Below are positions 26,869-38,338 of a stretch of DNA of 64,000 bases, one piece after another. A program made the translations under genes and the position numbers. The notes under the pieces are model-generated. The model was not told the origin of the DNA, made no database searches, and saw nothing but the letters and a program-made list of their open reading frames with translations. The DNA is from Yersinia frederiksenii ATCC 33641 (GTDB lineage Bacteria > Pseudomonadota > Gammaproteobacteria > Enterobacterales > Enterobacteriaceae): assembly GCF_000754805.1 (NCBI RefSeq), contig NZ_KN150731.1:372001-436000 (forward strand), in the 5' to 3' direction. Positions within the stretch are counted from its first letter, which is position 1; every line of letters starts with the position of its first letter.

Positions 26869-28440
26869 TCAGGCAACCGCAGGCGCGGCATCAGTAGCAA
26901 TATTCGGGGTACGTAGCATCGCCAGACTTAGCGCCTGCTCTTCAGTGGCATGACCGTGATCTAACTCGCCGGAAATAGCCCCTTCACGCATCACCACAAT
27001 CCTGTCCGCCAGCCCAAGAACTTCGGGCAAATCACTGGAGGCAAACAGCACGGCAATGCCCTGTTTCGCCAAGGCATAAATCACGTTATAGATTTCGTGC
27101 TTAGCGCCGACGTCAATACCGCGCGTCGGTTCATCGAGCAGGATCACTTTCATATCCTCGGATAACCAGCGGCCTAGAATGGCTTTCTGCTGATTACCGC
27201 CGGATAAATTCATAATCAACTGTTGGGGGCCCGGTGTTTTGATATTCAATGATTGAATGCGTAATGCGGCATTCTCCTGTTCCCAGCGATTATTAATGAG
27301 GCAGCCGGCCGTCAGCGTCTTGCGCCGGGCACTGATATTGATGTTGTCTTGCACCGAATGCACCGGAATGATGCCATCGGCTTTGCGATCTTCTGGGCAC
27401 AGCATAATCCCGGCGGTGATCGCATCAATGGGTGAACGAATGGTCAGTGATTTTCCATCGAGCAAGACCTGCCCGCTAGTCAGTTTAGTGCCGCCAAATA
27501 ACCCTTTCAGTAATTCACTGCGTCCCGCGCCGACTAAACCAAACAGGCCGACAATTTCGCCTTGATGCACCGTCAGACTGATCGGCGATTTCACACCAAT
27601 GGCTTTCACCTCTTGCAGTGTGAGACGCTCAGGACCGATATCACGTGGCTGATAGCCATAAATATCCCCCAGATTGCGCCCCACCATGGCTTGCACCAGA
27701 GAATCATTATTCACCTGCTGCATATCATCAAAGGTGCGCACATAGCGGCCATCTTTAAACACAGTGATGGCATCACTCAGTGCAAAAATCTCTTCCATAC
27801 GATGAGAGACATACAAAATTACCCGCCCTTCGGCGCGCAATTCACGGATAACCCGGAACAGTTGTTCAATTTCTCTGGCAGAAAGTGAGCTGGTGGGCTC
27901 ATCAAAGGCAATGATTTTGGCATTGCGGGCCAAAGCTTTGGCAATTTCCACCATCTGCCATTGGCCGATGGAAAGGTATTTCAGCGGGGTGTCGGGATCA
28001 ATATCCAGCCCTAAATGTGAGAGCTGCAAACTGGACTCATAGCGCAGTAATTTGCGGTCAACCATGCCCATCTTGGTAGGCAATTGGCCTAAATAGATAT
28101 TTTCTGCCACGGTCATTTCTGGCACCAAATGCAGCTCCTGATAAATGATCGCTACCCCAGCATCGAGCGCCTCGGTGGTATTGGTAAAATTAACCACTTT
28201 GCCTTTAATGTGGATTTCACCCTGCGTCGGCTGATAATTGCCACTAAGAATTTTCAGCAGAGTTGATTTTCCTGCGCCATTCTCCCCCATCAGGGCGTGG
28301 ATTTGGCCGGCCTGGCAGGTAAAACTGATGTCATCCAGCGCTTGAACACCGGGGAAACTTTTGCCGATGCCACAAAAAGCCAGATAAGGTGACTGATCGG
28401 CTTCCAGCTCGGCTTGTAACGCAGAATGGAGTGCTGACAT
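26869..28440 (-). CDS. araG: L-arabinose ABC transporter ATPase AraG
   Basis: The product is 523 residues from the ATG at 28440 with AAGGAAG upstream; the open frame extends 26 codons further without support. It has two fused ABC domains. The first has Walker [11 protein letters not shown], signature [16 protein letters not shown] and Walker [12 protein letters not shown]. The second has the degenerate P-loop [13 protein letters not shown], signature [15 protein letters not shown] and Walker [15 protein letters not shown]. This asymmetric layout is usual for monosaccharide importers. It energises AraH. Confidence 0.96.
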   Translation of the reverse strand: MSALHSALQAELEADQSPYLAFCGIGKSFPGVQALDDISFTCQAGQIHALMGENGAGKSTLLKILSGNYQPTQGEIHIKGKVVNFTNTTEALDAGVAIIYQELHLVPEMTVAENIYLGQLPTKMGMVDRKLLRYESSLQLSHLGLDIDPDTPLKYLSIGQWQMVEIAKALARNAKIIAFDEPTSSLSAREIEQLFRVIRELRAEGRVILYVSHRMEEIFALSDAITVFKDGRYVRTFDDMQQVNNDSLVQAMVGRNLGDIYGYQPRDIGPERLTLQEVKAIGVKSPISLTVHQGEIVGLFGLVGAGRSELLKGLFGGTKLTSGQVLLDGKSLTIRSPIDAITAGIMLCPEDRKADGIIPVHSVQDNINISARRKTLTAGCLINNRWEQENAALRIQSLNIKTPGPQQLIMNLSGGNQQKAILGRWLSEDMKVILLDEPTRGIDVGAKHEIYNVIYALAKQGIAVLFASSDLPEVLGLADRIVVMREGAISGELDHGHATEEQALSLAMLRTPNIATDAAPAVA

Positions 28441-28573
28441 GATGGCTTCCTTATAAAGTTTGGGTTGCACTGCGCCACGTGACGGCAAGATAGATAACGG
28501 TGTGGTCAGGTGGGGCAAGCCGTAGCCTGCCCCCAGTGCGTGATAGCCTGTATCTCCATAAGATATGGCAGGA

Positions 28574-29557
28574 TTACATCAAGCCTTTTTTCTCTAATTC
28601 GACTTTGAAGTTGTCCCGAGTGATCAGCACCACATCCGTGACTTCAGTAAACTTGGCCGGTTCAACATCTTTGGTGACCCAGTCATGCAGCATCTGAATA
28701 CTCTTGTAGCCATGAATATCCGGGCTTGGTAACAAAGAGCCATAGAAGCCGGTAGCCTGGCCTTTCGACAGTTCGCTTACTGCATCCACGCCATTAATCC
28801 CAATTCCAATGACATTCGGTGCCTTGAAGCCTTGGCCTTCAGTGGCTCGCACGCCACCCAATACGGTGTTGTCATTCATCCCGACAATCAGCCAGTTTTT
28901 CACTTCAGGGTGTTGCACTAACATGGAGTTAGCCGCATCAAATGCCCCTGGAATATCATTGGATTTTGTCGGTACTTTATAGATTTGTTTTTCTGGGAAG
29001 CCCGCGGCTTTCAGCGCGTCCATTGAACCACTGGTACGGCGGCGTGCCGTGTCAAGTTCGTCAGAAGTGATCGCCATAACCGCGGTTTCGCCCGCTTGCC
29101 AGCCGCGTTTATTCATTTCTTTCCACAGCTCTTGCCCTTGGCGTTCACCAATTTTGGTTGCCGCCATCATCACCAATGGCACACTTTCCATCGGTTTACC
29201 TTTGGCATTGACGAATTGGTCGTCAACCGCAATCACTTTTAGGTTATAACTGCGCGCCTTCGCCTCAATGGCCGGCCCCAGTTTCGGATCCGGGGTACAA
29301 ATAACAAAACCTTTCGCTCCACTGGCCGCCAGGCTATCAATAGCATTTAGCGTTTTTTCACCATCGGGCACAGCAATTTTTATCACTTCGAAACCTAAAT
29401 CTTTTCCGGCTTTATCGGCGAACTTCCATTCGGTCTGGAACCAGGGTTCTTCAGGTTGCTTGACCAGAAAGCCGAGTTTCATGCTTTCTGCTATAGCTGA
29501 ATGTGACATAACTGCCGCTAACCCAACCACTGCCAGCGCCTTAGTTAATTTATGCAT
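28574..29557 (-). CDS. araF: L-arabinose-binding periplasmic protein AraF
   Basis: The product is 327 residues with a Sec signal peptide ([20 protein letters not shown] to AIA, mature start near ESMKLGF). It is a periplasmic-binding-protein fold type I protein with [36 protein letters not shown] and [18 protein letters not shown], all as in E. coli AraF. It delivers arabinose to AraGH. It is the first gene of the minus-strand araF-araG-araH-araC cluster and diverges from araBA. The 133-bp gap to araG shows no strong hairpin. Confidence 0.96.
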   Translation of the reverse strand: MHKLTKALAVVGLAAVMSHSAIAESMKLGFLVKQPEEPWFQTEWKFADKAGKDLGFEVIKIAVPDGEKTLNAIDSLAASGAKGFVICTPDPKLGPAIEAKARSYNLKVIAVDDQFVNAKGKPMESVPLVMMAATKIGERQGQELWKEMNKRGWQAGETAVMAITSDELDTARRRTSGSMDALKAAGFPEKQIYKVPTKSNDIPGAFDAANSMLVQHPEVKNWLIVGMNDNTVLGGVRATEGQGFKAPNVIGIGINGVDAVSELSKGQATGFYGSLLPSPDIHGYKSIQMLHDWVTKDVEPAKFTEVTDVVLITRDNFKVELEKKGLM

Positions 29558-29786
29558 AGTGTTCTCCGGACTGTTTTTGTAGGAAGAGATGTTTTTTGTT
29601 TATTTAATCGTCAACCACACCAATCAACCGATTTTTTGTGGAAACGTTATCAATACTATTTTTCAGCTTCAGTGTGGTTGTATGCTCTATTAAAAGCCAG
29701 TTAACCTCACCATACCCGGTAAGACGGTAACAGTTTTAACGTTAATTTCCCTTTAGAATGTAGAGCGCTATCACATCCAGGGATTA

Positions 29787-29803
29787 CAGTTTATTTATCC
29801 ATA
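29787..29803 (+). promoter_or_regulatory. AraC half-site (araI1-like)
   Basis: CAGTTTATTTATCCATA resembles the E. coli araI1 site TAGCATTTTTATCCATA, with an identical TTTATCCATA end. It lies about 170 bp before araB. Confidence 0.55.
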
Positions 29804-29832
29804 TATTCAGCAAATTTAACCTCTCTCTAACT

Positions 29833-29848
29833 TTTGACTGACATCACA
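29833..29848. promoter_or_regulatory. CRP site candidate upstream of araB
   Basis: TTTGA-CTGACA-TCACA matches the TGTGA-N6-TCACA consensus at nine of ten half-site positions. Confidence 0.55.
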
Positions 29849-29971
29849 AAAACGCTGTAGGAAGCAGAAAAGTGCATACTTCCAGCTATTGGCTCCTCAC
29901 ATCTTGGGGTCACTCACTCCTATGGTTATTGCCAATGAACTCTTGTTTTCTGCAATCCTTAGGAGCCCCCC

Positions 29972-31711
29972 ATGGCAGGCGACGTTATATCGGCAGGCGG
30001 TCCTTTATCGGAAAACCGCCTTTTATCCCCCCAGGGTGCTATCGCGCTTGGGTTGGATTTTGGCAGCGACTCCGTCCGGGTATTGGCGGTGGATTGCCAA
30101 CATGGCACCGAAATCGATACCGAAGTGGTTTATTACCCTCGCTGGCAGCAAGGTCTTTATAGTCAGGCAGCACAAAATCAGTTTCGCCATCATCCCCTCG
30201 ACTATATAGAAGCCATGGAGCAGGCCATTCAGCAGGTGGTTAATCGCCTGTCGCCACAGCAGCGTCAGCAGATTGTCGGCATTGGCGTCGACACCACCGG
30301 CTCGACTCCTGCTCCCATTGATGAACAAGGGCAGGTATTGGCGCTGCGTCCGGATTTTGCCGACAACCCCAATGCCATGTTCGTGTTATGGAAAGACCAC
30401 ACCGCTATTGAAGAAGCTGAAGAAATCAACCGCTTATGCCGCAGTGGCGAGTTTGCTGACTATTCGCGCTATATCGGCGGTGTTTACTCTTCTGAATGGT
30501 TCTGGGCCAAAATTCTGCATGTGACCCGTGCGGATAAGGCAGTTCGTGATGCGGCAGTATCATGGATTGAACTGTGCGACTGGATCCCGGCGTTACTCTC
30601 TGGCACCACGGCCCCGTCAGATATTCAACGAGGCCGTTGCAGTGCCGGGCATAAAAGCTTGTGGCATCCATCCTGGGGTGGCTTGCCGCCACGTGAATTC
30701 CTGGCAGCACTGGATAGCAGTCTGGTTAACCATCTCGATTACCCCATGTTTACCGAGACCCACACCGCAGAACGTCCAGTGGGGCTGCTTACCGCTGAAT
30801 GGGCTGAACGTTTGGGATTACCGGCCACCGTAGTTATTTCTGGCGGTGCATTCGATTGTCATATGGGTGCGGTCGGTGCAGGCGCTCAGCCTTATACCTT
30901 GGTCAAAGTTATTGGCACTTCTACTTGCGATATCTTGATTGCAGATGAGAAATTGGTGGGTGACCGGGCAATAGCGGGCATCTGTGGACAGGTGGAGGGC
31001 AGCGTTGTGCCGGGCTGGATTGGAATGGAAGCGGGTCAATCGGCATTTGGTGATATGTATGCCTGGTTTAGCCGATTATTAAGCTGGCCATTGCATCAGG
31101 CCGCATTAGCGCAACCTGAATTACAACCCCAGCTCAAACAGATTGAATCCACCCTGCTCGCTTCTCTCACCGCCGAGTGGGCGAAGAATCCATCCCTTGA
31201 TCACCTGCCCGTGGTCTTAGATTGGTTCAATGGTCGCCGCACCCCGAATGCCAATCAGCGTCTAAAAGGCGTGATTGCCGACCTCAATCTGGGGACTGAT
31301 GCCCCGACGTTATTTGGCGGATTTATCGCCGCTACCGCATTTGGTGCTCGCGCCATTATGGAATGTTTTGAACAGCAGGATATTCCGGTGGAGAACGTGC
31401 TGGCATTAGGCGGTATTGCACGCAAATCACCGGTTATCATGCAAGTTTGTGCTGATGTAATGAATCGACCCTTACAGATAGTCGCATCAGATCAATGCTG
31501 TGCTCTGGGGGCCGCCATTTTTGCTGCTGTGGCTGCGGGTATCTTTGAGGATGTTCCAGCGGCACAGCGGCAGATGGCGTGTAAGATTGAACGCACCCTA
31601 ACGCCAAATGCGGCACAAGTCGCACGCTATCAACAGCTTTATCAACGCTATCAACAGTGGTGCATATCGGCTGAGCCACACTATGCGCCGGTCACTGAAG
31701 CTAAGCACTAA
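29972..31711 (+). CDS. araB: Ribulokinase AraB
   Basis: The product is 579 residues (E. coli 566) with AGGAG 6 bases before the ATG at 29972. It phosphorylates L-ribulose to L-ribulose 5-phosphate. It is a FGGY kinase: [17 protein letters not shown] (N-terminal ATPase fold), [16 protein letters not shown], and [17 protein letters not shown]. The second ATPase half has [10 protein letters not shown] and [19 protein letters not shown]. The N-terminal 25 residues (to GAIALG) extend beyond the core and may be dispensable; no internal ATG with a better site is seen. araA follows after 45 bp, and araD is not adjacent. Confidence 0.96.
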   Translation: MAGDVISAGGPLSENRLLSPQGAIALGLDFGSDSVRVLAVDCQHGTEIDTEVVYYPRWQQGLYSQAAQNQFRHHPLDYIEAMEQAIQQVVNRLSPQQRQQIVGIGVDTTGSTPAPIDEQGQVLALRPDFADNPNAMFVLWKDHTAIEEAEEINRLCRSGEFADYSRYIGGVYSSEWFWAKILHVTRADKAVRDAAVSWIELCDWIPALLSGTTAPSDIQRGRCSAGHKSLWHPSWGGLPPREFLAALDSSLVNHLDYPMFTETHTAERPVGLLTAEWAERLGLPATVVISGGAFDCHMGAVGAGAQPYTLVKVIGTSTCDILIADEKLVGDRAIAGICGQVEGSVVPGWIGMEAGQSAFGDMYAWFSRLLSWPLHQAALAQPELQPQLKQIESTLLASLTAEWAKNPSLDHLPVVLDWFNGRRTPNANQRLKGVIADLNLGTDAPTLFGGFIAATAFGARAIMECFEQQDIPVENVLALGGIARKSPVIMQVCADVMNRPLQIVASDQCCALGAAIFAAVAAGIFEDVPAAQRQMACKIERTLTPNAAQVARYQQLYQRYQQWCISAEPHYAPVTEAKH

Positions 31712-31756
31712 TTGATAAAAAAAACCTATTTTTCCCCAAAGAAATTGGAGTGCCAG

Positions 31757-33259
31757 ATGGACGTATTCAAGCAATCAGAAGTGTGGTTTGTGATCGGCAG
31801 TCAGAACCTGTATGGCCCTAAAACCCTGCAACAAGTTATGGATAATGCCCATCATGTCGTCAACAGCCTAAACAGTGAAGCGGGTTTACCGGTCAAATTG
31901 GTGCTAAAACCTTTGGTCACCACACCGGATGAAATCACCGCTCTGTGCCGTGAAGCAAATTACGACACCGCCTGTATCGGGATCATGACTTGGCTGCATA
32001 CCTTCTCCCCAGCCAAAATGTGGATTGGCGGGTTGAGTATTCTGAATAAACCTTTACTGCAATTCCATACCCAGTTTAATGCCCAGATCCCGTGGGAAAC
32101 CATGGATATGGACTTTATGAACTTGAACCAAACGGCTCACGGTGGCCGTGAGTTTGGTTTTATCGGCGCTCGTATGCGCCAGCAGCATAGCGTTATCACC
32201 GGCCACTGGCAGGATAAAGCTGCCCACCAGCGTATTGGTCAGTGGATGCGAGTCGCTGCCGCTAAACAGGAAAGCCAACAGCTGAAAGTTGCCCGGTTTG
32301 GCGACAATATGCGCGAAGTGGCCGTCACTGATGGTGATAAAGTGGCGGCACAAATTCAGTTCGGATACTCGGTAAATGCCTACGGCATCGGGGATTTGGT
32401 CAGCGTGGTGGACGCCGTCAGTCAAGGCGATATTGATACCCTGGTGGAAGAGTATGAAGCCACCTATCGCTTGACTGATGCCGTGAAATTGAACGGCAAT
32501 AAACGTGAAAATCTGCTGGATGCGGCGCGCATTGAGCTAGGCATGAAGCGTTTCCTGGAACAAGGCGGCTTTAAAGCCTTTACCACCAACTTTGAAAACT
32601 TATATGGCCTGAAGCAGTTACCGGGGCTGGCGGTTCAGCGCCTGATGCAACAAGGCTATGGTTTTGGCGGCGAAGGCGACTGGAAAACAGCGGCGCTACT
32701 GCGCATTCTGAAAGTGATGGGAACCGGCCTAAAAGGCGGGACTTCCTTTATGGAGGATTACACCTATAACTTCCAGCCGGGCAATGATTTGGTGGTCGGC
32801 TCACATATGTTGGAAGTGTGCCCATCGATCGCCAAAGAAGAAAAACCCCTGTTAGATGTGCAACATTTAGGTATTGGTGGCAAAGCTGACCCAGCGCGCT
32901 TGATCTTCTCAACTCCAGCAGGCCCGGCCCTGAACGCCAGCCTGATTGATATGGGTAACCGCTTCCGCTTACTGGTCAATGTGGTCGATACTGTTGAACA
33001 GCCGCACCCACTGCCAAAACTGCCGGTCGCTCGTGCTATTTGGCAAGCCCAGCCGTCACTGGCTACTGCAGCTGAAGCCTGGATTATTGCCGGCGGTGCG
33101 CACCACACCGTGTTCTCACAAGCTATTGGTGTCGATGAATTGCGCCTGTACGCCGAAATGCACGGCATTGAATTCCTGCTTATCGATAATGACACCACGT
33201 TACCGGCGTTTAAAAATGAAATCCGTTGGAACGAAGTCTATTACCATCTGAATCACTGA
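31757..33259 (+). CDS. araA: L-arabinose isomerase AraA
   Basis: The product is 500 residues, the same length as E. coli AraA, from the ATG at 31757 with TTGGAG upstream. A 15-codon longer frame from 31712 starts right at the araB stop and is not conserved. It is a manganese-dependent isomerase converting L-arabinose to L-ribulose. Landmarks are [58 protein letters not shown] and [15 protein letters not shown]. It is the second gene of an araBA operon ended by a terminator. Confidence 0.97.
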   Translation: MDVFKQSEVWFVIGSQNLYGPKTLQQVMDNAHHVVNSLNSEAGLPVKLVLKPLVTTPDEITALCREANYDTACIGIMTWLHTFSPAKMWIGGLSILNKPLLQFHTQFNAQIPWETMDMDFMNLNQTAHGGREFGFIGARMRQQHSVITGHWQDKAAHQRIGQWMRVAAAKQESQQLKVARFGDNMREVAVTDGDKVAAQIQFGYSVNAYGIGDLVSVVDAVSQGDIDTLVEEYEATYRLTDAVKLNGNKRENLLDAARIELGMKRFLEQGGFKAFTTNFENLYGLKQLPGLAVQRLMQQGYGFGGEGDWKTAALLRILKVMGTGLKGGTSFMEDYTYNFQPGNDLVVGSHMLEVCPSIAKEEKPLLDVQHLGIGGKADPARLIFSTPAGPALNASLIDMGNRFRLLVNVVDTVEQPHPLPKLPVARAIWQAQPSLATAAEAWIIAGGAHHTVFSQAIGVDELRLYAEMHGIEFLLIDNDTTLPAFKNEIRWNEVYYHLNH

Positions 33260-33309
33260 GTTAAGAGCCATAACAACTTAGCATTTTGATTTATCTGCGC
33301 AGTAAACTC

Positions 33310-33332
33310 AGGGGGCTTCACCGCCCCCTTAT
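33310..33332. terminator. Terminator after araA
   Basis: AGGGGGC (33310-33316) pairs with GCCCCCT (33323-33329), between the convergent araA and ATPase genes. Confidence 0.75.
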
Positions 33333-33358
33333 CATTGCTAGTTTCCAACTCTATGCCA

Positions 33359-34504
33359 TTAACGCGATGGCCAGCGCCACTCCGGCATCGTTTCTTGTTG
33401 TACGGTGGTTTCACTCAGTTGTTTATCCAACAAGATATGGCGACAAGTTTCCTCCTGCTGTAGCGCCCCCACCAACCCGGCGGCATGAGAAACCACAATC
33501 ACCTGAGTATGTTGTGACGCCTGAGCAATCAGTCGGGCCAAGGGTTGCAGCAAATCAACATGCAGGCTGATTTCTGGTTCATTAAGAATCATCATCTCTG
33601 GTGGGCGTGGCGAAAGTAATGCGGCCACCAGCAACAAATAGCGCAAAGTGCCATCCGACAACTCAGCCACTTTAAGCGGCCTCAGTAAGCCCTGTTGTGA
33701 CAGTAGAATTTCAAAATTGGGCAGGATTTGCAGAGTGGTTCCAGGAAAGGCATCGGCAATGGTGTAGCTCAATGCGTCCGAATCCCCTATTTCGATGATA
33801 GTTTGCAATGCCGCCGCCAAATCAGCACCATCACTGGCGAGTACTGGCGTATAAGTGCCAATTTGTGGCTGGCGCGCCGGTGCAGAGCGATCGGTTCGCA
33901 GATTGTCATAAAAACGCCACGCCCGCATGCGCTCGCGCATGACCAGAATCTCCGGGGCATCACGAGGGTCGGTACTGTGTGTCATCATGCTGTCATTAGC
34001 CGCCAGCCCGTGATGAGCTTCCTGCCAGCTACCGTGCGCATCACGAATGCGCACACTGGGGCCACGGCGTTCAGCAAAAACATTGCTGTGGTGCAGTGTG
34101 TCGCCGCACCACAAGCTTTCAATTTTAATTTCTGGATCTTTGGCGAAATAGGATTCACGTGGAGGCGGCAGCCCTAAATCAATGGCATAGCCGTAATCTT
34201 CGCCCGAAAAACCCAGCTTCAAACTCACTGGGTGATGACGCACCACACCTTGAACTGGCTGTTCTCCTAGTTTCATTGCCCTGGAGAATGATTCTGGCCC
34301 TGCCCATAGCGTTGACTGTAATCCGCCTTCTGCAGCAAGTGATTGAATAACCTGCCCCTGACCAATGTCAGACAGTAATCTCAACGCTCGATAGAGGCTG
34401 GATTTACCGCTACCATTAGCACCGGTGATCACATTCAATTGCCCCAATTCAAGCACCACATCGCGTAAAGAGCGATAACCAGAGATAGCCAGCCGAGTAA
34501 TCAT
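33359..34504 (-). CDS. AAA family ATPase (AAA_21 type), candidate SOS gene
   Basis: The product is 381 residues from the ATG at 34504, preceded by AGAGGA. The N terminus is RecF/SMC-like: ITRLAISGYRSLRDVVLELG followed by Walker A GANGSGKSS (residues 28-36). ABC-like elements follow near the C terminus: LSDGTLRYLLLVAALLS (signature) and MMILNEPEISLHVDLL (Walker B with Asn in place of Asp), then VIVVSHAAGLV. Such stand-alone ATPases belong with OLD/RecF-like families acting on nucleic acids or in defence. No partner nuclease gene is adjacent. A LexA-box candidate lies 42 bp upstream, which suggests DNA-damage induction. The biological role is unknown. Confidence 0.85.
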   Translation of the reverse strand: MITRLAISGYRSLRDVVLELGQLNVITGANGSGKSSLYRALRLLSDIGQGQVIQSLAAEGGLQSTLWAGPESFSRAMKLGEQPVQGVVRHHPVSLKLGFSGEDYGYAIDLGLPPPRESYFAKDPEIKIESLWCGDTLHHSNVFAERRGPSVRIRDAHGSWQEAHHGLAANDSMMTHSTDPRDAPEILVMRERMRAWRFYDNLRTDRSAPARQPQIGTYTPVLASDGADLAAALQTIIEIGDSDALSYTIADAFPGTTLQILPNFEILLSQQGLLRPLKVAELSDGTLRYLLLVAALLSPRPPEMMILNEPEISLHVDLLQPLARLIAQASQHTQVIVVSHAAGLVGALQQEETCRHILLDKQLSETTVQQETMPEWRWPSR

Positions 34505-34545
34505 AGTCCTCTCTTTTAATGTCACTGATCCCGTACGCCTCGAAA

Positions 34546-34565
34546 CACTGAATGTATATACAGTA
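34546..34565. promoter_or_regulatory. LexA (SOS) box candidate
   Basis: CACTGAATGTATATACAGTA matches 17 of 20 positions of the E. coli consensus TACTGTATATATATACAGTA, with the essential CTG-N10-CAG intact. It sits between the divergent ATPase and glycosidase genes, 42 bp from the ATPase start and 143 bp from the glycosidase start. Confidence 0.7.
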
Positions 34566-34600
34566 TCTTTTTATTCCACTATTTGTCTACATCACAATCA

Positions 34601-34626
34601 CAGAAACCGGTTACAGAAACCGGTTG
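34601..34626 (+). promoter_or_regulatory. Tandem AAACCGGTT operators upstream of glycosidase
   Basis: Two adjacent 13-bp units CAGAAACCGGTTA and CAGAAACCGGTTG each contain the palindrome AACCGGTT. This resembles operators of LacI-family repressors of beta-glucoside genes such as AscG. No LacI gene is adjacent, so the repressor would be encoded elsewhere. Confidence 0.6.
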
Positions 34627-34635
34627 CATAAATAG

Positions 34636-36120
<1,485 letters not shown>

Positions 36121-36151
36121 TTAGCTGATAAGCATAAATTTATTAAAATGG

Positions 36152-36178
36152 CCGGGTGGAAATTCACACCCGGTTTTA
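36152..36178. terminator. Terminator after the glycosidase gene
   Basis: CCGGGTG (36152-36158) pairs with CACCCGG (36167-36173), followed by TTTTATT. It lies between convergent genes. Confidence 0.8.
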
Positions 36179-36216
36179 TTGCAATAAATTAAGCGAAAGT
36201 TTAGCCGCGCCTGATG

Positions 36217-38337
36217 TTACTCAGTCTGTAATCGCCACAAATGTGCATAAACCCCCGCCTGCGCCAACAACTGTTGATGGCTTCCTTGCTCTAACACTTG
36301 CCCCTCTTTTAATACTAAAATGCGATGACACAAGCGCAATGTATTCAAACGATGTGCAATACAAATGACGGTGCGATTACGGATAATCTCTGGCAACTGA
36401 CGCATGATGGCCGCCTCAGATTCATAATCCAGTGCGCTGGTGGCTTCATCAAGAATTAATATTTTGGGATCTGCCATCAATGCCCTGGCCAACGCCACCC
36501 GCTGCCGCTGTCCACCGGAGAGCATGCCACCCCGCTCACCCACCGGTGTCTGGTAGCCCTGCTGCAATGACACAATAAAATCATGAGCACCTGCCAACCG
36601 CGCAATACGTTCAACTTGAGCATCATCCGCATCAGGCCGGCACTGACAGATATTGTCCCTTATCGTGCCGGAAAACAGCACACTTTCCTGCAATACCACA
36701 CTCATTTGGCAGCGTAAACTGGTGGCATCAGTAATGGCTAAATCCTGCCCATCCACCAGAATCTGCCCGTGCTGCGGGGTGTATAACCGCTGGAGTAACT
36801 TGGTCAAGGTTGACTTGCCGCAACCGGATGGCCCAGTAATGCCAATAAACTCGCCCCCGACAACCTCTAAATTGAGATTTTGGATAACTTCCGCAGTATC
36901 AGGCCGGTAGCGAAAACGCACCTGCTTAAAGGCCAGATTCCCCACCATGGTGTGGTTTGCCACCAGCCCAACACTGCCCGGTTCCGTTGGGTAATCCAGA
37001 ATGCTGCCGATGCGTTGCAAGGAGACTTGTGTATGCTGGAAGTCTTGCCATATCTGGGCCAGACGTAAGATAGGTTGCGTGACGTAGCCGGAAAACAGTG
37101 TAAAAGCAATAAATTGCCCTGGACTGAGCTCCCCGGCCAGTACCAGCATTACACCACTCCACAGCAAAATCGCCGAAGTCACTTTATTGATCAGCATGAT
37201 GCCTTGTTCAGCAACATTCGCCGCCCAAGAAGAGGCAAATGACGCTCGCACATAACCGGCCAACGAATTTCGCCAACTGCGGTTAAACAAACGCTCGGTG
37301 GCGGAGGTTTTGATGGTTTCCAAACCGCTGATCGCTTCGGTTAGAAAAGCAGTGTTATGAGCACTGGCTTCATATTGACGTTCCACCCGCCGACGCAGAA
37401 CGCCGCTCACTGCCCACCAAAACAACAGATAACAAACTAGCGAGAATATCACTATCCAGGTCAGCCGTTGGCTGTAGCAAAACATCACCGCAATAAAGGT
37501 GCTGACGAAAACTAAATCCAATAGCATGGTCAGGGCTGAACCGGTTAAGAAACTGCGGATTTGCTCCATTTCCCGTACTTTAGCGATGGTTTTCCCGGTT
37601 TGTTGTGCGGCAAAGTAGCCCAGTGGCAAGCCTAATAAATGGCGATACAGGCCGGTATTGAGTTCTGCTCCCACCCGGCTGGAGAGATGTGAAAACAGCC
37701 AGCCACGCAAAAAGGTATAGCATGGTTCGGCAATCGCCAAGGCAATCATGGCGGTGCCCAGCACCATTAAACTCCCCACCCCACGGCTCACCAGCACTTT
37801 GTCGATCACCGTTTCAAATAACATCGGCGTCACCAACAAAATGCCCTGTAACAGTAGCGAAACCAAAATAATGTTACGCAACTGATGGCGATACTTCGTA
37901 ATCACTGGAATAAACCAGCTAAAACCGAAAGCGGCTTTTTTGGCCGCTGACGGTTCGGCTTTCGCGAGTAAGATAGCCTCACCGCACCACAAACCGGCGA
38001 GTTCCTGCTGGCTTATCTGTTGCTGCTGCCCAGTGGCTGAGAAATGAATAAGCGCCCCTTGCTCATTGAGTGCCAGTAACACGTACCACTCAGTCCCATT
38101 ACGGAACAGAATAGGCAGCGTCGAATGGCTCAAACGCTCAAATGATTGGCTAACCACTCTGGCGCGCAAACCAATCCAATTAGCGCAGCGGCACAGAGCA
38201 ATGTTGTCTATTTGTTGGGGGGGTAAACCAAGCTTATGCGCTAACACCGGGACTTCAACGGCGAGATCAAAACATGCCGCCGCCCGAACCAGTGCTTCCA
38301 ATGGTTGAATAACCGGCGTTGAAGTTGAATGCAGCAT
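36217..38337 (-). CDS. Type I secretion ABC transporter (RtxB/HlyB type), copy 1
   Basis: The product is 706 residues. An N-terminal C39-peptidase-like domain (about 1-130) lacks the catalytic cysteine, as in HlyB-type transporters. A membrane domain follows (about 150-430, five to six helices). The C-terminal ABC domain has Walker A GPSGCGKST, signature MLSGGQRQRVALARALM, Walker B ILILDEATSALD and switch His in CIAHRLNTL. It exports a protein together with the HlyD-like gene one base upstream. It is the last gene of a three-gene minus-strand operon. The partner ABC at the start of the operon is a distinct paralogue, as with RtxB and RtxE in MARTX systems. Confidence 0.93.
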   Translation of the reverse strand: MLHSTSTPVIQPLEALVRAAACFDLAVEVPVLAHKLGLPPQQIDNIALCRCANWIGLRARVVSQSFERLSHSTLPILFRNGTEWYVLLALNEQGALIHFSATGQQQQISQQELAGLWCGEAILLAKAEPSAAKKAAFGFSWFIPVITKYRHQLRNIILVSLLLQGILLVTPMLFETVIDKVLVSRGVGSLMVLGTAMIALAIAEPCYTFLRGWLFSHLSSRVGAELNTGLYRHLLGLPLGYFAAQQTGKTIAKVREMEQIRSFLTGSALTMLLDLVFVSTFIAVMFCYSQRLTWIVIFSLVCYLLFWWAVSGVLRRRVERQYEASAHNTAFLTEAISGLETIKTSATERLFNRSWRNSLAGYVRASFASSWAANVAEQGIMLINKVTSAILLWSGVMLVLAGELSPGQFIAFTLFSGYVTQPILRLAQIWQDFQHTQVSLQRIGSILDYPTEPGSVGLVANHTMVGNLAFKQVRFRYRPDTAEVIQNLNLEVVGGEFIGITGPSGCGKSTLTKLLQRLYTPQHGQILVDGQDLAITDATSLRCQMSVVLQESVLFSGTIRDNICQCRPDADDAQVERIARLAGAHDFIVSLQQGYQTPVGERGGMLSGGQRQRVALARALMADPKILILDEATSALDYESEAAIMRQLPEIIRNRTVICIAHRLNTLRLCHRILVLKEGQVLEQGSHQQLLAQAGVYAHLWRLQTE

Positions 38338-38338
38338 A

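Larger units (their letters stand above)
29558..29971. promoter_or_regulatory. Divergent araF-araB control region
   Basis: This is a 414-bp spacer between araF and araB. It contains an AraC half-site candidate and a CRP site candidate, listed separately, arranged for the araB side. No gene is visible in it; short open frames at its right end overlap the araB leader only. Confidence 0.7.
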
